Numbered from the stretch's first letter, positions 43,267-59,463 are shown. The stretch: DNA of 64,000 nucleotides from Diphasiastrum complanatum (GCA_029204225.1 CM055113.1:10442364-10506363), one strand, 5' to 3'. Program-made: numbers and translations. Notes: generated by a model not told the origin, from the sequence alone.

Positions 43267-43427
<161 letters not shown>

Positions 43428-43479
43428 ACGTAGCAATTGCGTAGAATTTCTAACACCTGAGTTAGCTTTTCACTATTTT

Positions 43480-44995
43480 CTTTCGTAGCACCTTAACATG
43501 AATAGCGCATTCCATCAAAAGTTAGTAGCCTCTATTATTAAATATTTAGATTCAGATTGTGACTGCCCATATAGAACAAATATCTTCATAATCAAGTAAA
43601 AAGTTGAACAAATGCTCTGCCCATTGAAACACGGCTAGGAGTTGGATCCAATCATAGCATCTTAACATGAATAACGCATTCCATCAAAGGTTAGCTATAA
43701 GGGAAGCTCCTTAGATCCTGCTTACAAATCACAAACACAATGGATAACACACTATGGAGAAACCACCCAACCAAGTAGAAGCATCCAATTAAACTCTAGA
43801 AGCTTCACCCCCAAGCCAAGGAACAAGAAGCATGAATGTAGAGTGAGAGCCTAGCAAAGAATCCACAACCACAGTGAGGAGTAGGACGAGTTTGGACCCA
43901 ATAAATAGAGCCAAAAGCATCCTGGGCACATAGTCATGCATAACCCTAAGTTCCATATACATAGATTCACCTAGAATAAAGTCCTAAGCATGGACCAACT
44001 ATTCATAGAATTGCTATTGATAACTCTACACATGCTTACATTGTCTCATACCTCGTCTTGACTCCATTCAGTGTGTTTTGGGCCTCACAAGGATATTAGT
44101 TACTTTCGAGTCATGTCTAGTATAACGTGGCACAACTAACAACTTGTTTCACTGGAGTACCGTGTATCCAAGACTAGGAGTATATTGTATCCTATGTACT
44201 GGTCATGGACATAACGTTAGCAGTCTCCACTATTGAATATTTAGATTCAGATTGTGACTACTTATGAGAAATTAAGGCTCCACTTAATTAAGAAATGCAA
44301 AATGATTAAACATTCAGAATAGGAAACGCGAACATGGAAAAACAGTACATATGTCAGAAATTTTGGTGCTTGAACAAATATCTCCAGAATCAAGTAAAAA
44401 CTGAACAAATGCTCTGCCCATTGAAACACAGCTAGTAGTGGATTCAATCGTAGCACTTTAACATAAATAGCGCATTCCATCAAAGGTTAGCAACCTCCAC
44501 TATTGAATATTTAGATTTAGATTGTGACTGCCTTATGAGAAATTAAGACTCCACTTAATTAAGAAATGCAAAATGGTTAAACATTCAAAAAAAAAAAACA
44601 CGAACATGAAAAAACAGTACATATGTGAGAAATCTTGGTGCTTAGACAAATATCTCTAGAATCAAGTAAAAAGCTGAACAAATGCTCTGCCCATTAAACA
44701 CAGCTAGGAGTTGGATCCAATCGTAGCACCTTAACATGAATAGCGCATTCCATCAAAGGTTAGCAGCCTCCACTATTGAATATTTAGATTCAGATTGTGA
44801 GTTCCTTATAAGAAATTAAGGCTCCACTTAATTAAGAAATGCAAAATGGTTAAACAGTCAGAAAAGGAAACACGAACATGAAAAAACAGTACATATGTGG
44901 GAAATGTTAGTATAGTAATATGAAACCATAAGTGACACTTCTTCTGAACAAGCCTGAGAGGCAAGACAAATGCTCTGCCCATTGGACAAAGTCTG
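43480..44995. repeat. Tandem array, period about 273 bp, plus a displaced copy
   Basis: Three head-to-tail units begin near 44216, 44487 and 44760. Each runs from ggttagcagcctccactattgaa through gctctgcccattgaaacac to gcattccatcaaa. A partial related unit lies at 43482-43700 and is separated from the array by about 520 bp of other sequence. Units differ by substitutions and short indels. There is no coding content, so this is satellite-like or part of a repeat-bearing element. Confidence 0.85.
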
Positions 44996-45355
44996 TAACA
45001 GATTTTCCACCTTTTGGTTATATTTATTCTATGTTTGCTGACTCCACAGATGGGCCAACATCAATGATTGTTTCCTTCACAAACCTGCAGAGTATGCAAG
45101 GTTAACATAACCTGAATACCCGCAATTTTGTGATTGCTTATCATCTCAGTTGCAAGAAAACAGTAAGCTTATTCTTAGTAGTGCACATATAGAAAGGTTC
45201 TTTTCAGAACTAGTTTATATGATACTTAAATGTAACAAGACCAATCTCAAATTGTGTCAGAGACCCTTGATATTGTTGTTGCATAGCCTACCACTTGGAA
45301 GAACAATTACTATCTTTATAATCATTTCAAGCATCTAGCTTGAGCAAGCACTGGT
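44996..45355. other. No secure feature
   Basis: Short sequence between repeat blocks. One possible 61-bp minus-strand terminal exon (45024-45084) is recorded under rejected items. Confidence 0.4.
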
Positions 45356-45359
45356 AAAC

Positions 45360-45840
45360 TATTTTGTTGCGTCGTCTAATGATCAGTCAGACGCTTAGTG
45401 AAAAAAGTAACGAGTTAGTGAATTTTGGTGCATCGTTCATCATCCCAAAGTACAGTATCCACTGCAAACATAAAAATTACTATTAGATGTTTGTGGACAA
45501 TGTGAAGCGTTAGTTAACTCACAAGTTAGTTAGTGAACTTAGATTAGTGAGGTTTCAACACCTGAGCCCCAAGATTATTCAAACAAAAAGTTGCATGAGC
45601 CATTTTGTTGCGAGTCAAATGCTTAGTGAAAAAAGTAACGAGTTAGTTTTTTACTATTTTCTTGAACGACCTTCTAATGAAACATTATAGACACAAATAG
45701 TCTAAGTCATCGATGCCCAACAGCAATTGCGTAGAATTTTGGTGCATCATTCATCATCCCAATCGTGCAATATCCACTACAAACACAAATTATTATCAGA
45801 ACGTTTGTGGACAATGTGAAGCGTGTCAATTCTCAATTAC
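45360..45840. repeat. Direct duplication of about 200 bp
   Basis: 45363-45520 and 45607-45830 share gcttagtgaaaaaagtaacg, gaattttggtgcatc, and tttgtggacaatgtgaagcg in the same order. The second copy has an extra block, ttactattttcttgaacgacc, also similar to 43470-43490. Confidence 0.75.
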
Positions 45841-46460
45841 CTTAAGAACAATAAACGCACAAGAAAATTATCGTGTGAGTCATTCAGAATTTATTTACTC
45901 ATGAAGATTTTGAGAAAACTCGAAAGGACTAGTACTAATTGCATTATCAACTGGAAACATAGAAATTATCAACTCTCAAATTTAGGTGTATTTGATCAAG
46001 ATAGCATGCAATGTATTTGTTCAAGATAACAAACAACTCACCAACAATACTAACATAAGAAACTGACATGCTTGTTGACTGGGTTCAATGTTCAGAGTTT
46101 GTCATCCAATAAGGTTCAACCGTAGATGCCGGCAAACCTTCTTTGCAGATCGCTCCCAAAGTGTGTCTGTTTGTTGTGTGACACGGGCTATGCTACAACT
46201 TCCACCTAGGAGAATGCAAAACCTTCAAATTGAGATATGCTCAAATTGGATTTTCACTGCAGGTCTCTACAGTTGTATACAGATTTTAAACTTTGGCATT
46301 CACCAAAGTGATCGTGTATAGTTGCAGATGCCTACATCTAAATGTTTGCAACAATAAGAGCCTCTCCAATTCAAAGGTTACATTTTCCCAGGTGGAAGGT
46401 GTAGCAAATCCTAAGTCGAACAAACAATAATATTCACCAACTGCAAAAAAAAACATTTAC

Positions 46461-46468
<8 letters not shown>
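45841..46468. other. No recognisable gene
   Basis: Short open frames on the plus strand (for example 46088-46321) match nothing I recognise. Confidence 0.4.
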
Positions 46469-46495
<27 letters not shown>

Positions 46496-46590
46496 CACAT
46501 ACACATACACATACATATACACACTCATACATATATACATACACATACACACACACCCATACATATATACAGATACACATCTATATATAC
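46469..46590. repeat. (CATA)n / (ACAC)n microsatellite region
   Basis: A run of acataca repeats degrades into mixed tacaca and tata units. A small (TA)n follows at about 46679-46696. Confidence 0.9.
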
Positions 46591-46699
46591 AGATTACTCG
46601 TGTAAGGTTTACAATAGCCAAATTTTATTGCTTTTAGGCTAGCTTCCATGTCACTCATACTTTGTACTAGTGTGTGTCTATATATATATATATATAAAA

Positions 46700-47700
46700 A
46701 AAGCTACAATTTCGTTTTTGTTTCCAAATTTGTTTCTATTGAACAAGTTTAAATGTGAGCAAATTATTAATTTTAAAAAGAAGTTCATGATTTCAATTAT
46801 TGAAACATCAACTTCTAATAAACAACTATGATTTAAAGTGATTTTAATAGTTTAAAACTTTAAGAATTAATTGTTTTGCTAAAAATAATATACATTTGTT
46901 ACTTAAGAGTAATCATAATGACTAGAAATTTAGTACTTCAAATTCATTGTGTTTGAAAATAGTATACAAAATAAAATAAATAAAGTTTGTGACTTTACTA
47001 TTTAAGAATTGCAAATATAGTTTGAGAAAATTCTAGAGAATGTGTTGACTTGGAAAATTTCTAAAAAATAATATTTTTTTGAAAACCGTTATAATCGAAT
47101 TGTTGTATCTAGGGAAACACTTCTAAAGATGTACCAAATTCAGAATAAAGAATTCATCATCATGCTTTATCCTCTCTACTTCATCCTCTTTGTACTAATG
47201 GAGGAGGGGGAGAAATCATGTCAATTCGTACATTGGTTCAAAGCAGTGTGTTGCTGAATTTTTGGGTGTTCAAAGTGGCAAGCTGCTGGTTTTTTTCTTG
47301 AAGATGGTGGAGGGATATGTAATACTCTGTTACATGCATATTTTTCTTAAATTACTATTTTGTTATGCAAAACCCCAATTAACCTAGTCAACTGATGAAG
47401 ATAACCACCGAATATGAAAAAATATCTAATGGACCCGACAATGGCAAGTCATTTAAAGATATATTGAAGATAAAGAGGCCTAAATAAATGCGACTGAAGG
47501 ACTATAACCCGAAGGGCAGTTATGAAACGACATGAACCTTAATAAGAAGGCTCGTTTATTGCGTCTCATTGTCAATCATGAATGGTCGCTCTATAATGCA
47601 CTTTAAAGCTATAAGATGAAAAATGTCAAACCCAAGATCAATATTATAGTGATAAGGCATACTTCTTTTTTGGAACTTTTTTTTTGCTCTTAAGATAGTT
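46700..47700. repeat. AT-rich repeat block, interrupted copy
   Basis: 46700-47110 and 47563-47700 together match the uninterrupted copy at 48150-48735. The 452 bp between (47111-47562) are absent from the other copy and begin with a fragment related to the LTR element at 60133-63032. No coding content. Confidence 0.8.
47111..47330 (+). mobile_element. Fragment related to the small LTR element at 60133-63032
   Basis: gggaaacacttctaaagatg, ttcatcatcatgctttatcc and ttcaaagtggcaagctgctg match 61520-61890 in order. The copy here is shorter and lacks the intervening 61625-61760 segment. Confidence 0.8.
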
Positions 47701-48149
47701 CTTATTTTTGTAACTCTAGCTTCTATTTCTTAATTTTAAGTTTTAAATTAGAATTTTTAAAAATAATAACTCTTTTGATTTTTTGTTTCTAGGTGCTTTG
47801 CTATATATCTAAGCCTAGTAGATATAAGGTGAAAATCTTTGATATTGTGTCTATGGATGCCCGACCCGCTATCCTAATTATTGGACAATATTTTATGGGA
47901 TTATATATAAGCCATGCTATCAAAACTTTAGTGGGTTTGTGATTTTGGACATCCGATCTCATTGAGCTCTTCTTTTCTACCATAATTTCTAGCCTTCTTA
48001 TTCCGTTGGTTTTCTCCTATAAGCAATCATAGATTAAAGAGATAAATTGTTGATATAACATGGTGGCCAAAAAAAAGAAAATGACCTAAACACCTATTTT
48101 TTCAAAAAGTTTAATTTTTTTAAGAATGCCAAATTTTCAACATTAAATT

Positions 48150-48735
48150 TACAAATATAAAACTATAATTTCATTTTTGTTTCCAAATTTGTTTCTATTG
48201 AACAAATTTGAATGTGACAAAATTACTAATTTAAAAATTTTAAACATAAGTTCATGAATTTAAACTTTCAAAAATTAACTTCTAACACCTATGATTTTAA
48301 ATGTTTTTGATAGTTTAAAACTTTAAAAATTAATTTTTGTTTTCCAAAAATAATTGCAAATATACATTTTTTACTTACTTAAGAGTAATCATAATGACTA
48401 GAAATTTAGTACTTCAAATTCATTCTGTTTGAAAATCGTATACAAAATAAAATAAAATAAAGTTTGTGAAACTTTACTATTTAAAAATTGCAAATATCAA
48501 TTTGGGAAAATTCTAGAGACTGTGTTGACTTGTTTCTATTTTTGTTTGAGAAATTCTTAAATAATTAATTTTTTGAAAACCGTTATAGTCGAATTGTTGT
48601 ATCTAATTGTCAATCATGAATGGTTGCTCTATAAGGCACTTTAAAGCTATAAGATGAAAAATGTCAAACCCAAGATCAATACTATAGAGATAAGGCATAC
48701 TTCTTTTGTGGAACTTTTTTTCTCGCTCTTAAGAT
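48150..48735. repeat. AT-rich repeat block, uninterrupted copy
   Basis: Shares long near-identical strings with 46700-47110 (for example attactttagaaatt-type and gaaaaccgttat strings, then gaattgttgtatcta) and continues straight into attgtcaatcatgaatggt, which in the other copy lies beyond the insert. Confidence 0.8.

Positions 48736-51432
<2,697 letters not shown>

Positions 51433-51514
<82 letters not shown>
51433..51514. repeat. (GA)n microsatellite
   Basis: About 40 GA units with one GGG interruption near 51503. Confidence 0.97.
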
Positions 51515-51835
51515 TCCTGCACTTCAACAATATTTTGGTATGCTTTCTATTTTTCCAAGTGTCACTACACCAAATAAAAGATGTATTCTCAAAACTCCAT
51601 ACCACTTAAGAATTCAAGCCAATGTTGTTAACTTGCTGCCCCAGTATGGTGAATGCATAGACAAAAGAAAATGAAAGCCTTACATGTATACAAGCAAGAC
51701 AAAAATCTTACAAGCTCATCATGTGAATAATGATTGAAAAAACTCTATATGAACTTGAATATCTCTCTACAATCTTGTATGGCATTTCTTTAAAAGGAGT
51801 AGAAACTTTGAATATACAAATTACCTTGCAGAAGC

Positions 51836-52167
51836 TTAAGCTTCTAGATTTTTGACCTCTTCCAATTGCTCCTTAGGTGCATCAAGAGCTATTGATTGTG
51901 CTTGAAGCTTTTGAAGTGCAAGCTTATTTGGAGCAAAAACCATCACCATAGACCTCCCTTCCAATGTTAACTTACTCTCAACTAAAGCAAGCTGTCAATC
52001 AACCATCCAATAGAAAATCAGCTCCATTTCAACAACTGAAAAAAATCAAACATGATGTCCATCTCTAAAACTACTTCATTCTAAAGATATGACTGCCTCA
52101 CAGTAAGAATCACCTCCATTCAGAATCAAGAGTTCATAAATGTGATTAATCTTTAAGATTACTTCAT

Positions 52168-52252
<85 letters not shown>

Positions 52253-55200
52253 CACAAGTGTTTTTAATGCTCCAAACTCAAATATAGGGCATACAGTGCT
52301 ACAAGCTTGGGTGAAACGAACCTCTATCTCTATCTCTATCTTCCACAACCTTTCAACCACTTTTCTTTTTGATACACCGCTACAAAATGCTAGCATCTCT
52401 AATAGTTACGGACTACTAGATCATAGACTACAATAATTTCGGGGCCTATACTCATTCATATCCATTTGTTGACCATGAGCTTTTGTATTCAAAAGCATGC
52501 CCAAAAGCCTTCTTTTTTATGCATTTACATTTCAAATTGGGCAAGGGCCCCACCAACTATTACTACTTGGTATTAAGGGTGGTCCTACTATTTGTGCACT
52601 ATTTTCCCTCCTATGACCCTATTTGTGGATAATCTTAGGCCTAAGCTTAGTCCGCCGAGTGTCTATTTTAGAGTTCCTAGGCTAGAGACATTCATCTCTC
52701 AACTTGTGGATTTGGTAAAACTACAACTCTTAAGTAGGAGAATTCTTGCTATTGCATGTAGGACTTTGGCTTAAGATCATATGTGATATATTTTAGCTTT
52801 CCTAGTAGGGAAATGCTATTGCTCTTTCATTTGTGATCTTCTTTACTTCAATTTGTATCAAGTTCTGTGTATTCTAGTCATAACTTGGCATTAGAGCACT
52901 TTTCTAAGTGATTGGAAAGGCTCTAATTTTTTTTTATCTCTAGATGTTTTCTATCTGGCAATTTTTTCTCTCTCTAGCTATTCTCTTTTTGTGATAACTT
53001 TTATGTTTGCAATCATAATTGACCTATATCGATTGCACTTGTTTTCTAGTAGCAAGGTGCCCTTGGAGAAGTGGTTTACTTTGTTGGCCGGTTTTTAAAA
53101 CCTTAATTTTAAACTTTTCCCACATCAAGGCTTCACCCCAAAAGGGTTTTAATCAAAGGGGTATCTTTTTACATTTTTTGGACAACTTTCTATTCAACAT
53201 TTGAGTGGATCTAATGTTCTATGTTGTCCTGCTAGCCTCAAGATTAATTTTCTATCCTTTTTTATTTGCCAGAATTTGAAAGTAAAGTTATTAGACATCA
53301 AGCTTTGGTCAAAAGACTTGACATTCACAATAGTTGTGGAAGTCTGCTCATGTAGGTACTGCATCATTTGGTCTAGAGTAGGTTCTCGAAGTTTTTGTTT
53401 TCTATTTTACAAGATTTTGTTTTAGTTTCCATGTTGATTTTTATATTCCATACTTAAACTTTGACAATCAAAATATTTTATCATAATATCTTGAAGGCCA
53501 AAGTTTGGTCAAAATAGGAGACTATTCCACTTTCTTCAAACAAATTATGTTTCAATACTAAGTGGATCTTTACATTCTTTGTCTACCAACAAGTGTAACA
53601 AACTTTACAGCTCATCAATCGAATACCTCTCAAAATATCCAATTTCCAAGTTTTTGGCATGACGGGGTATTGTCATCTATGGTCGTTGGTGCCAAGTTTT
53701 AAAAGCATTGCAACAATTTTATTGCCCTTTTAGCACGTTTTTTCTCCAACACACAAAAACAACCCTTATTGCCATCAAATGCCTATTTTGGAGGGTTTTC
53801 ACAAGGATTGTGCTTCCTATATGCTTTTGTTGATTTTCAGCATACATCTTGCGTTTCTTGAGCATCTTTATTTTTGGTATCATGGACGATCTACGAGATT
53901 CATGGTTACATCTACATCCTTCGTTATGCCTTTTATTCGCACCCGATTTGACATCAAGCTAAACAACAAACCCCTACACAATAAATGACATGTATTGAGA
54001 AATTGATTTGCTACACTTGAGAGATTTTTTTGCATGCATTACCCACGGAATGCACAAGAAACACAAGTAGGTGTTGCTCATCTATCTAGTAGCACTTTTA
54101 TCAATAGAAAACCTTTTGTTATGGTCATCGTCATTCCATCCATTCAAATTATCACATTGGGCTTGATAGAGGACTTGTCGAAATGCTTGATTACTTGTAC
54201 ATATTAATCCTCATTGCATCTTCCTACTTCTTGGCTCACTCGAATGAGATCACGCTCTAACAGTAATGTTTCTCAAATCATGTACTTTACAGCTTGGTCC
54301 CGTAGCTATGGTGGTCATATCTTTCCTACATTCTGTACGCTTGTTGTAGCCACACCACTTCCCTCGACACGATGTTTTCTTTTGCCTAGTATGGTTACTA
54401 TTGCTACCACCCATATTTATGCTCATGTATCTTATGTTACTTCTCAACAGTTCATTTGTGCTAATATGCAAAGTCACCTTGCTTCTACACGTGGTAAGGC
54501 AATTGAAGGGCGGATTTATGCTATCTAAGTATGATATTGTAGGTTTGTGAATTAGAATAAATAAGTCATCAAAATTTTACTAGCAACATAATAATCATGG
54601 ATCCTATATCATTCCACCAAACTTTGCAAAATTCAAGTCTCTATTACGATATCCCCGATGTTGTCCTCAATGTCATAGTTGACCAAGAAATGTTTTGAGC
54701 ACCGCATGATGCTACAAAAGGTCATGTAGATGCAAACAAAAATATATGTCATTGGCTACAAGATAATGGAAATGAAATTCCTATACATGACCTAGATGCA
54801 GAGATTTTAGTTGTAGCAAAAGCTCTAGCCGATACAGCTAATGTTCTAGTTGTGGCAGGAGTTACCTGTACATATGCGGAGAGAACCATCTCGATTCTCA
54901 TGTTGGTTCTATCGCTCGAAATCAAGTGTTCACATTCATGGGCCCTATAGATTGATTGAAACGTCTACACGCTCGCATATCCACATGTTCATGTCACTGC
55001 TACTTGGCATTCCTAGTCTATCTTACTAGCTTGGAATGAAATGACACCATGTTCAAATGATGGTGCTAGACATTTTTTGTCCTTGCAAATGCGTACATTT
55101 TTGGCTCCATTACAATTTACTACCTAATATATTATATGCGACATTCTTGGTTGTTACAGCTTGCATGGCCACTTTATATAATTTGGCATGATTACATTCC

Positions 55201-57077
55201 TCTAGTGCAACAACAATATGCTGGTGTCTAAACTTTGCCAGCTTCGTTTAGCTCAAGTGGATCCTTTTGCATTGAGAGGTCTTCTTTCATGTGCATGCTT
55301 TGTACGAGGTGGATTTATTGTTTCCACAATGGCAATCACAATTTATGGTACAAGTCTATTTTCTTTGGGCTATATCTCGTGCGTCCTTTGGAACAGCTGC
55401 TTTCATACATTCATGGTCTCTCTAGATCGCTCAACATACTTATGATGGTATTGGAACTCACTTCTTTGGCACTATTGTTCTATTAGAGTGACGCAGTGGA
55501 AGCGTGGTGCTATCTATACATAATGTATGTATGGTCTATTACATTGGCTGGCATGAGATATGTACCATTGCTAGAGATTGTATACGTGGTGCTAGCTTGA
55601 TCATTTGAATTAGTGTTGATTCCATTTTTGCTATGTGGCACCAAAGTTCTTTCCTTAAAATGTGTTAGTAGGTTGCTTTTGGTCCTTGTGCATGAGTACA
55701 AAGCATGTTCAAAATAGCTCTTGTGATACTTCGGTTAGAATAACTCGTGCTATATGTCTTTCATGGGACGCAATTGCTCATGTTCTTCATGATGGTAATT
55801 GACACTCTTGGTCTGGATGATTGGCTTGGGACATTGATACATTTCCAAGACGATCACTACTACCTTCTACTACTTGGCATGCTTGATTGATATGACTAAC
55901 TTGGGCTAATGTATAGCTTTCTTTTGTGCAATAGTAGCATATAGGTGCCCCTTCTATGATACATTATCTAGCATCGTATGGCTCTTTTTGTATTAAGGGG
56001 TGTGGGTATGCATGTCCCAGCTTTTCTCAAGCTACTAGATCCATAGACTACATGGATTACAGGGCCTATGATCATTTACATTCATTTGTTAGCCACGACC
56101 CCTTTTATTCATGTACAAGCCTAAAAGCCTTTTTCTTATGCATTTACATTCAGAATTGGCCAAGGGCCCACCCAACTATTATTGCTTGGTATTGGAGTGG
56201 GGTTCCTTTTGGAAGGGTGCAGACCCTCCAAGAGGGCGCATTACTTTCCCTCCTGGGCCCTATTTGTGGTAAGCTTAAGCCAAGTGTCTAGAAGCTTCTG
56301 TTTTGTTACTATTCGGTATAAATAAAGCCTAGAAACATTCATTTCTGAGCTTGTGGATTTGGCTGAACTACAGTTAAAAGATCCCTTCCTATTTCTTATA
56401 GGGCTTAAACTGAAGATCATATGTAAATTTGTGGATTGTGTTCATAACTCTAATGAACTAGGTTCAATAAAACATAAGAACAAGCTCTACTCCTTCAAAA
56501 ACCTAGAAAATTAAGCATTGCAAATTTGCTATGGTTAGAGAAAGTACACGTTAAAGTGAATCTTCTAACATCACATCAAAGGACACAAATACAACCTCTA
56601 GGCCACTTTTCTCCATAGAACGCTGTTAAAAATTGCTAGTATCCCTATAGATCTATGCTCAAAAACACACAGGAGCAAGCTCCAATCTACACAACTAGAA
56701 AACTAAACAAAAATTGCTTTGGTTACCAATCATACAAAGTTGAACCAATCTGTCAACATTAAAAATATAATGAGCAAAAAGTCTATAATGCATACATCAC
56801 CAAGATCCCGCTCAAATCGCTCAAAGAGTTTTGTTCCATAATCTTTGAACTCCATCTCACGACCTTTAAACTGAACAACTACTTTCACCTGCAACAAACA
56901 GATTTTTCAGTGACAAAACATTTGTGTATAAGTATATATCATCTGCACTTTCAACAAGTTTCCAAAAATCCACATGCACAATCAGCAAGCAAGATTATGG
57001 TGACCTTATTCCCATCCCGAAGAAACCTTTGTGCTGCTCTTAGACGAACATCATAGTCATGAGTATCAATGTTATAG
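51836..57077 (-). CDS. IF3: Translation initiation factor IF-3, organellar type (3' exons)
   Basis: Three minus-strand exons: 57077-57005, 56888-56796 and 51991-51836 (stop TAA 51836-51838). They join in phase: 73 nt beginning with the last base of a codon, then 93 nt, then 156 nt. They encode YNIDTHDYDVRLRAAQRFLR, then VKVVVQFKGREMEFKDYGTK and FERFERDLGD, then ALVESKLTLEGRSMVMVFAP and a charged tail ending VKNLEA. This is the C-terminal domain of bacterial-type IF-3, which binds the 30S subunit and controls start-codon selection; nuclear copies serve plastids or mitochondria. Splice sites: acceptors catgcag, gttgcag and ttgacag; donors gtcacc and gtatgc. The N-terminal domain and transit-peptide exons were not found downstream of 57077 and are probably further right or beyond the window. 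The last intron is about 4.8 kb and contains a retroelement relic. Confidence 0.85.
52172..52250. repeat. (GA)n microsatellite
   Basis: About 39 GA units, inside the last IF-3 intron. Confidence 0.97.
52410..56420 (+). mobile_element. Old LTR-retroelement relic inside the IF-3 intron
   Basis: Direct repeats of about 370-450 bp at 52410-52860 and 56030-56420 share ggcctat...cattcatttgtt, aaaagccttt...atgcatttacatt and attcatctct...cttgtggatttgg in order. TGGCATTAGAGC at 52886-52897 looks like a decayed tRNA-Met primer site (TGGTATCAGAGC) just inside the left repeat. The interior (52900-56000) has no domain that I can recognise, so it is either a non-coding element or completely decayed. Repeat edges are approximate. 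Confidence 0.5.
56421..56795 (-). other. Intron sequence of IF-3
   Basis: Contains two imperfect copies of a segment with aagctc...ctagaaaa...ttgctttggtta (about 56490-56545 and 56670-56735). One part (56590-56650) resembles 52335-52400 on the other side of the LTR relic. Confidence 0.45.
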
Positions 57078-57249
57078 CTGCATGCAACACAAAAACTCGT
57101 TAAAGTTAAAAGAGCCCTATTGTAAACTGTTGTACGTAAATCTACAAAACTATAGAAAAAGAGTGAAAAAACCAAGACCTTTTGACGAATTGGTCATCCT
57201 TATGATTGTCATAAATTTCAGTCTGTTCTTATGACTCTTGGATAGAGGA

Positions 57250-59463
57250 CATCACCAAAAAAGTGCAAAAAGTAACTATTAGCACAGTTTATCTAAGAAA
57301 ATATCATTTTCACATAATTTTCTCTAATACTACTGCTAACAACCTTAAACCACATCAGAAAAGATAAAGCCATTAGAAAAGTGTGTTGTGAAGTTACTGA
57401 TGTTGCAAACATCTACATCTACAAAACATACTCGACCATGTGATGGCTCACAATTAAAGAACACATACAAAACTATGCATATAACAGTAAAAGGGAACAA
57501 TGAATTGTCCATCAAATATCCATCATGATTCTCCCCTGCTGAACAACAAGCCCGCCTCCAAGGAAGCAAGATAATCGTGTAGCAAAGAAAACTGGCGGAA
57601 CAACAACGATAGCAGTAGGATTGGTAAGATGGACATAAAGGAGAGCTGCACAATGAGCCTTCCAAAGGCTACATATAAACTGCTTCCCAGTAATCAACTG
57701 GGGGATCCCTCGGGATATCAATACCAACAAGATAGTGGGTCACATCGCCATGTAAACAGGTCAATGTTTGCTGAGTCAAGTCCAATTTAACAGCACCAAG
57801 TGAAGCAAACCAATCTGCACCAAGGAGCAGATTATAGCACTCCATAGGAATGATATGGAAATTTGCTTGACTAGTAAAATCCTCAATGCGGTACTCCAAC
57901 CCCTAAAACACCTGAGAAGTATCAAAGGACTGAGAACTGGCAACTTCAACGAGCAAAGGATGTGTAGCATGAACAAGTGGGGCACTCATCTGAGAGGAAA
58001 TGTGAGTGCTAAAAAAGGAATGAGTACCGCCAGTGTCAACCAAAGCAATAAACTCACATTTGGTAATGCAGACACGTAAGCAAATACAGCGAGGACTCGG
58101 CCGCCCGCCGGCCCATGTAGCATAAGCAAGTTGTGCATGACATGTAGTAGGAACAATATCATCAAAAGGAACTGGAGTATCAGGAACATGAGGAGGCTCA
58201 TCAAATAGCTAGAGATAGATATCTGGATCTTTTGGGTATCAACCTTCGGATACATCAGAAAATAAATCTCCAATTCTCTATGAGATTCCCATTAGAGGAA
58301 CCAAAATAAGTAATAAGTTGTACGGAAGTCATGAGCAAAGTGAGGAATGGGACCAGTAGGTCGAGGAGATGGATAAAAACCAAGAGTCGGAGTCGAAGTT
58401 GAAGGAAAGGCAAGACCATCAAAAGGGCTGCCAACAGGAAGAGATGTAGAAGATGTTCCGAAAGTAAAAGGAGGTTACATAGGGAATGCCAAGACCATGA
58501 GAAGGAAGAGAAGTATCGACCTGTGATTGAAGAGTAGCAAGGCAAATGGAAACATCATCTAGACGTGAAAGATATGGAGCAATAGCACAGTCAAGAGCCC
58601 TCTGAATAAGCTCTTTCATAGGATCATGAGGTGGCTCACGAGGTGTATGGTTGGGAGAGGCCACCAAGCAAAAGGTGATTACAGAAGAAAAAATGAACAT
58701 TAGATCTGAGGGAGCGGACTCTTGTCGTCACCACAAATTAGTTCATTAAGTCTACAAGAATCACAAAATGAAAAGTATGAAAACAAGAAAAAAGTAAACA
58801 GCAAATAGAAAGCTGGAAAAAGGTAATAGACTGCCATAAAAGCTGGAAAGTAGAGATGTACGGGTACCTCGAATGACCAACAAAAGAGGAAAAGAAAAGC
58901 AATCAGATCTGCAACAAGGCTGGAAAATATGCTGAAAAAGAAGAGGTAGTAGGGCGCTGGACAGCCACCAATCGTAGCTACAAATAGGCTACAAAAATGC
59001 CCAAAAATGTGGTGAAATAGGGCACTGGACAGCCTTCAACCATATCTACAAATAGGTTGTAGAAAGGCTAAGAAAGATGGTGAAGTAGGTTGTTGGACAG
59101 CCACCAATCAGATCTGCAAATGGGCTAGAAAACTACTAAAAAAATGTGGGGAAGTAGGGCGTTGGACAGCCTCCAATCAAATCTTCGAATGGGCTCCCTA
59201 GAGGAAAGTGCTCTAAAAAATATGGCAATGGAGCCTCCAAAGACTGTCAAAAACCAACAAACAAATGCTAATGAAAAGATGCCAAAACCTCCTCCAAATA
59301 AGGCACTTATGTCAAAAGATAGCAGCTGCTGAAATAGTCACCAGAAAAAAAATTTGGTCGCCAAGTTTAGCAAAAGTGCTTCCATTAATTGTCTGCTAAA
59401 GATCTGCCAGTAAAAAATGAAGATCCACCGAGTGTGGAGAAAACTAGGACGCCCACTAAGGAA
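57250..59463 (-). pseudogene. Ty3/gypsy gag-protease relic
   Basis: Minus strand. 58419-58700 is a possible gag piece (PMKELIQRALDCAIAPYLSR). At about 57995-58050 the retropepsin active site reads ALVDTGGTHSFFSTHISS, with D-T-G intact. 57669-57899 carries the later protease strand LLLGADWFASLG. There is no RT or integrase after it. Near 57520-57560 a purine tract (cagcaggggagaa on the minus strand) may mark the 3' end. The 58750-59460 stretch holds several similar 60-bp units around agtagggc-ttggacagcc. It lies upstream of the IF-3 exon at 57077 and therefore probably within an IF-3 intron or its 5' flank. Confidence 0.72.

Noticed and set aside
45024-45084. Possible 61-bp minus-strand terminal exon (acceptor tctgcag, ending VESANIE then TAA)
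   Set aside because: Too short to identify, with no partner exon found in the neighbouring repeat-rich sequence. Could be real but is not supported.
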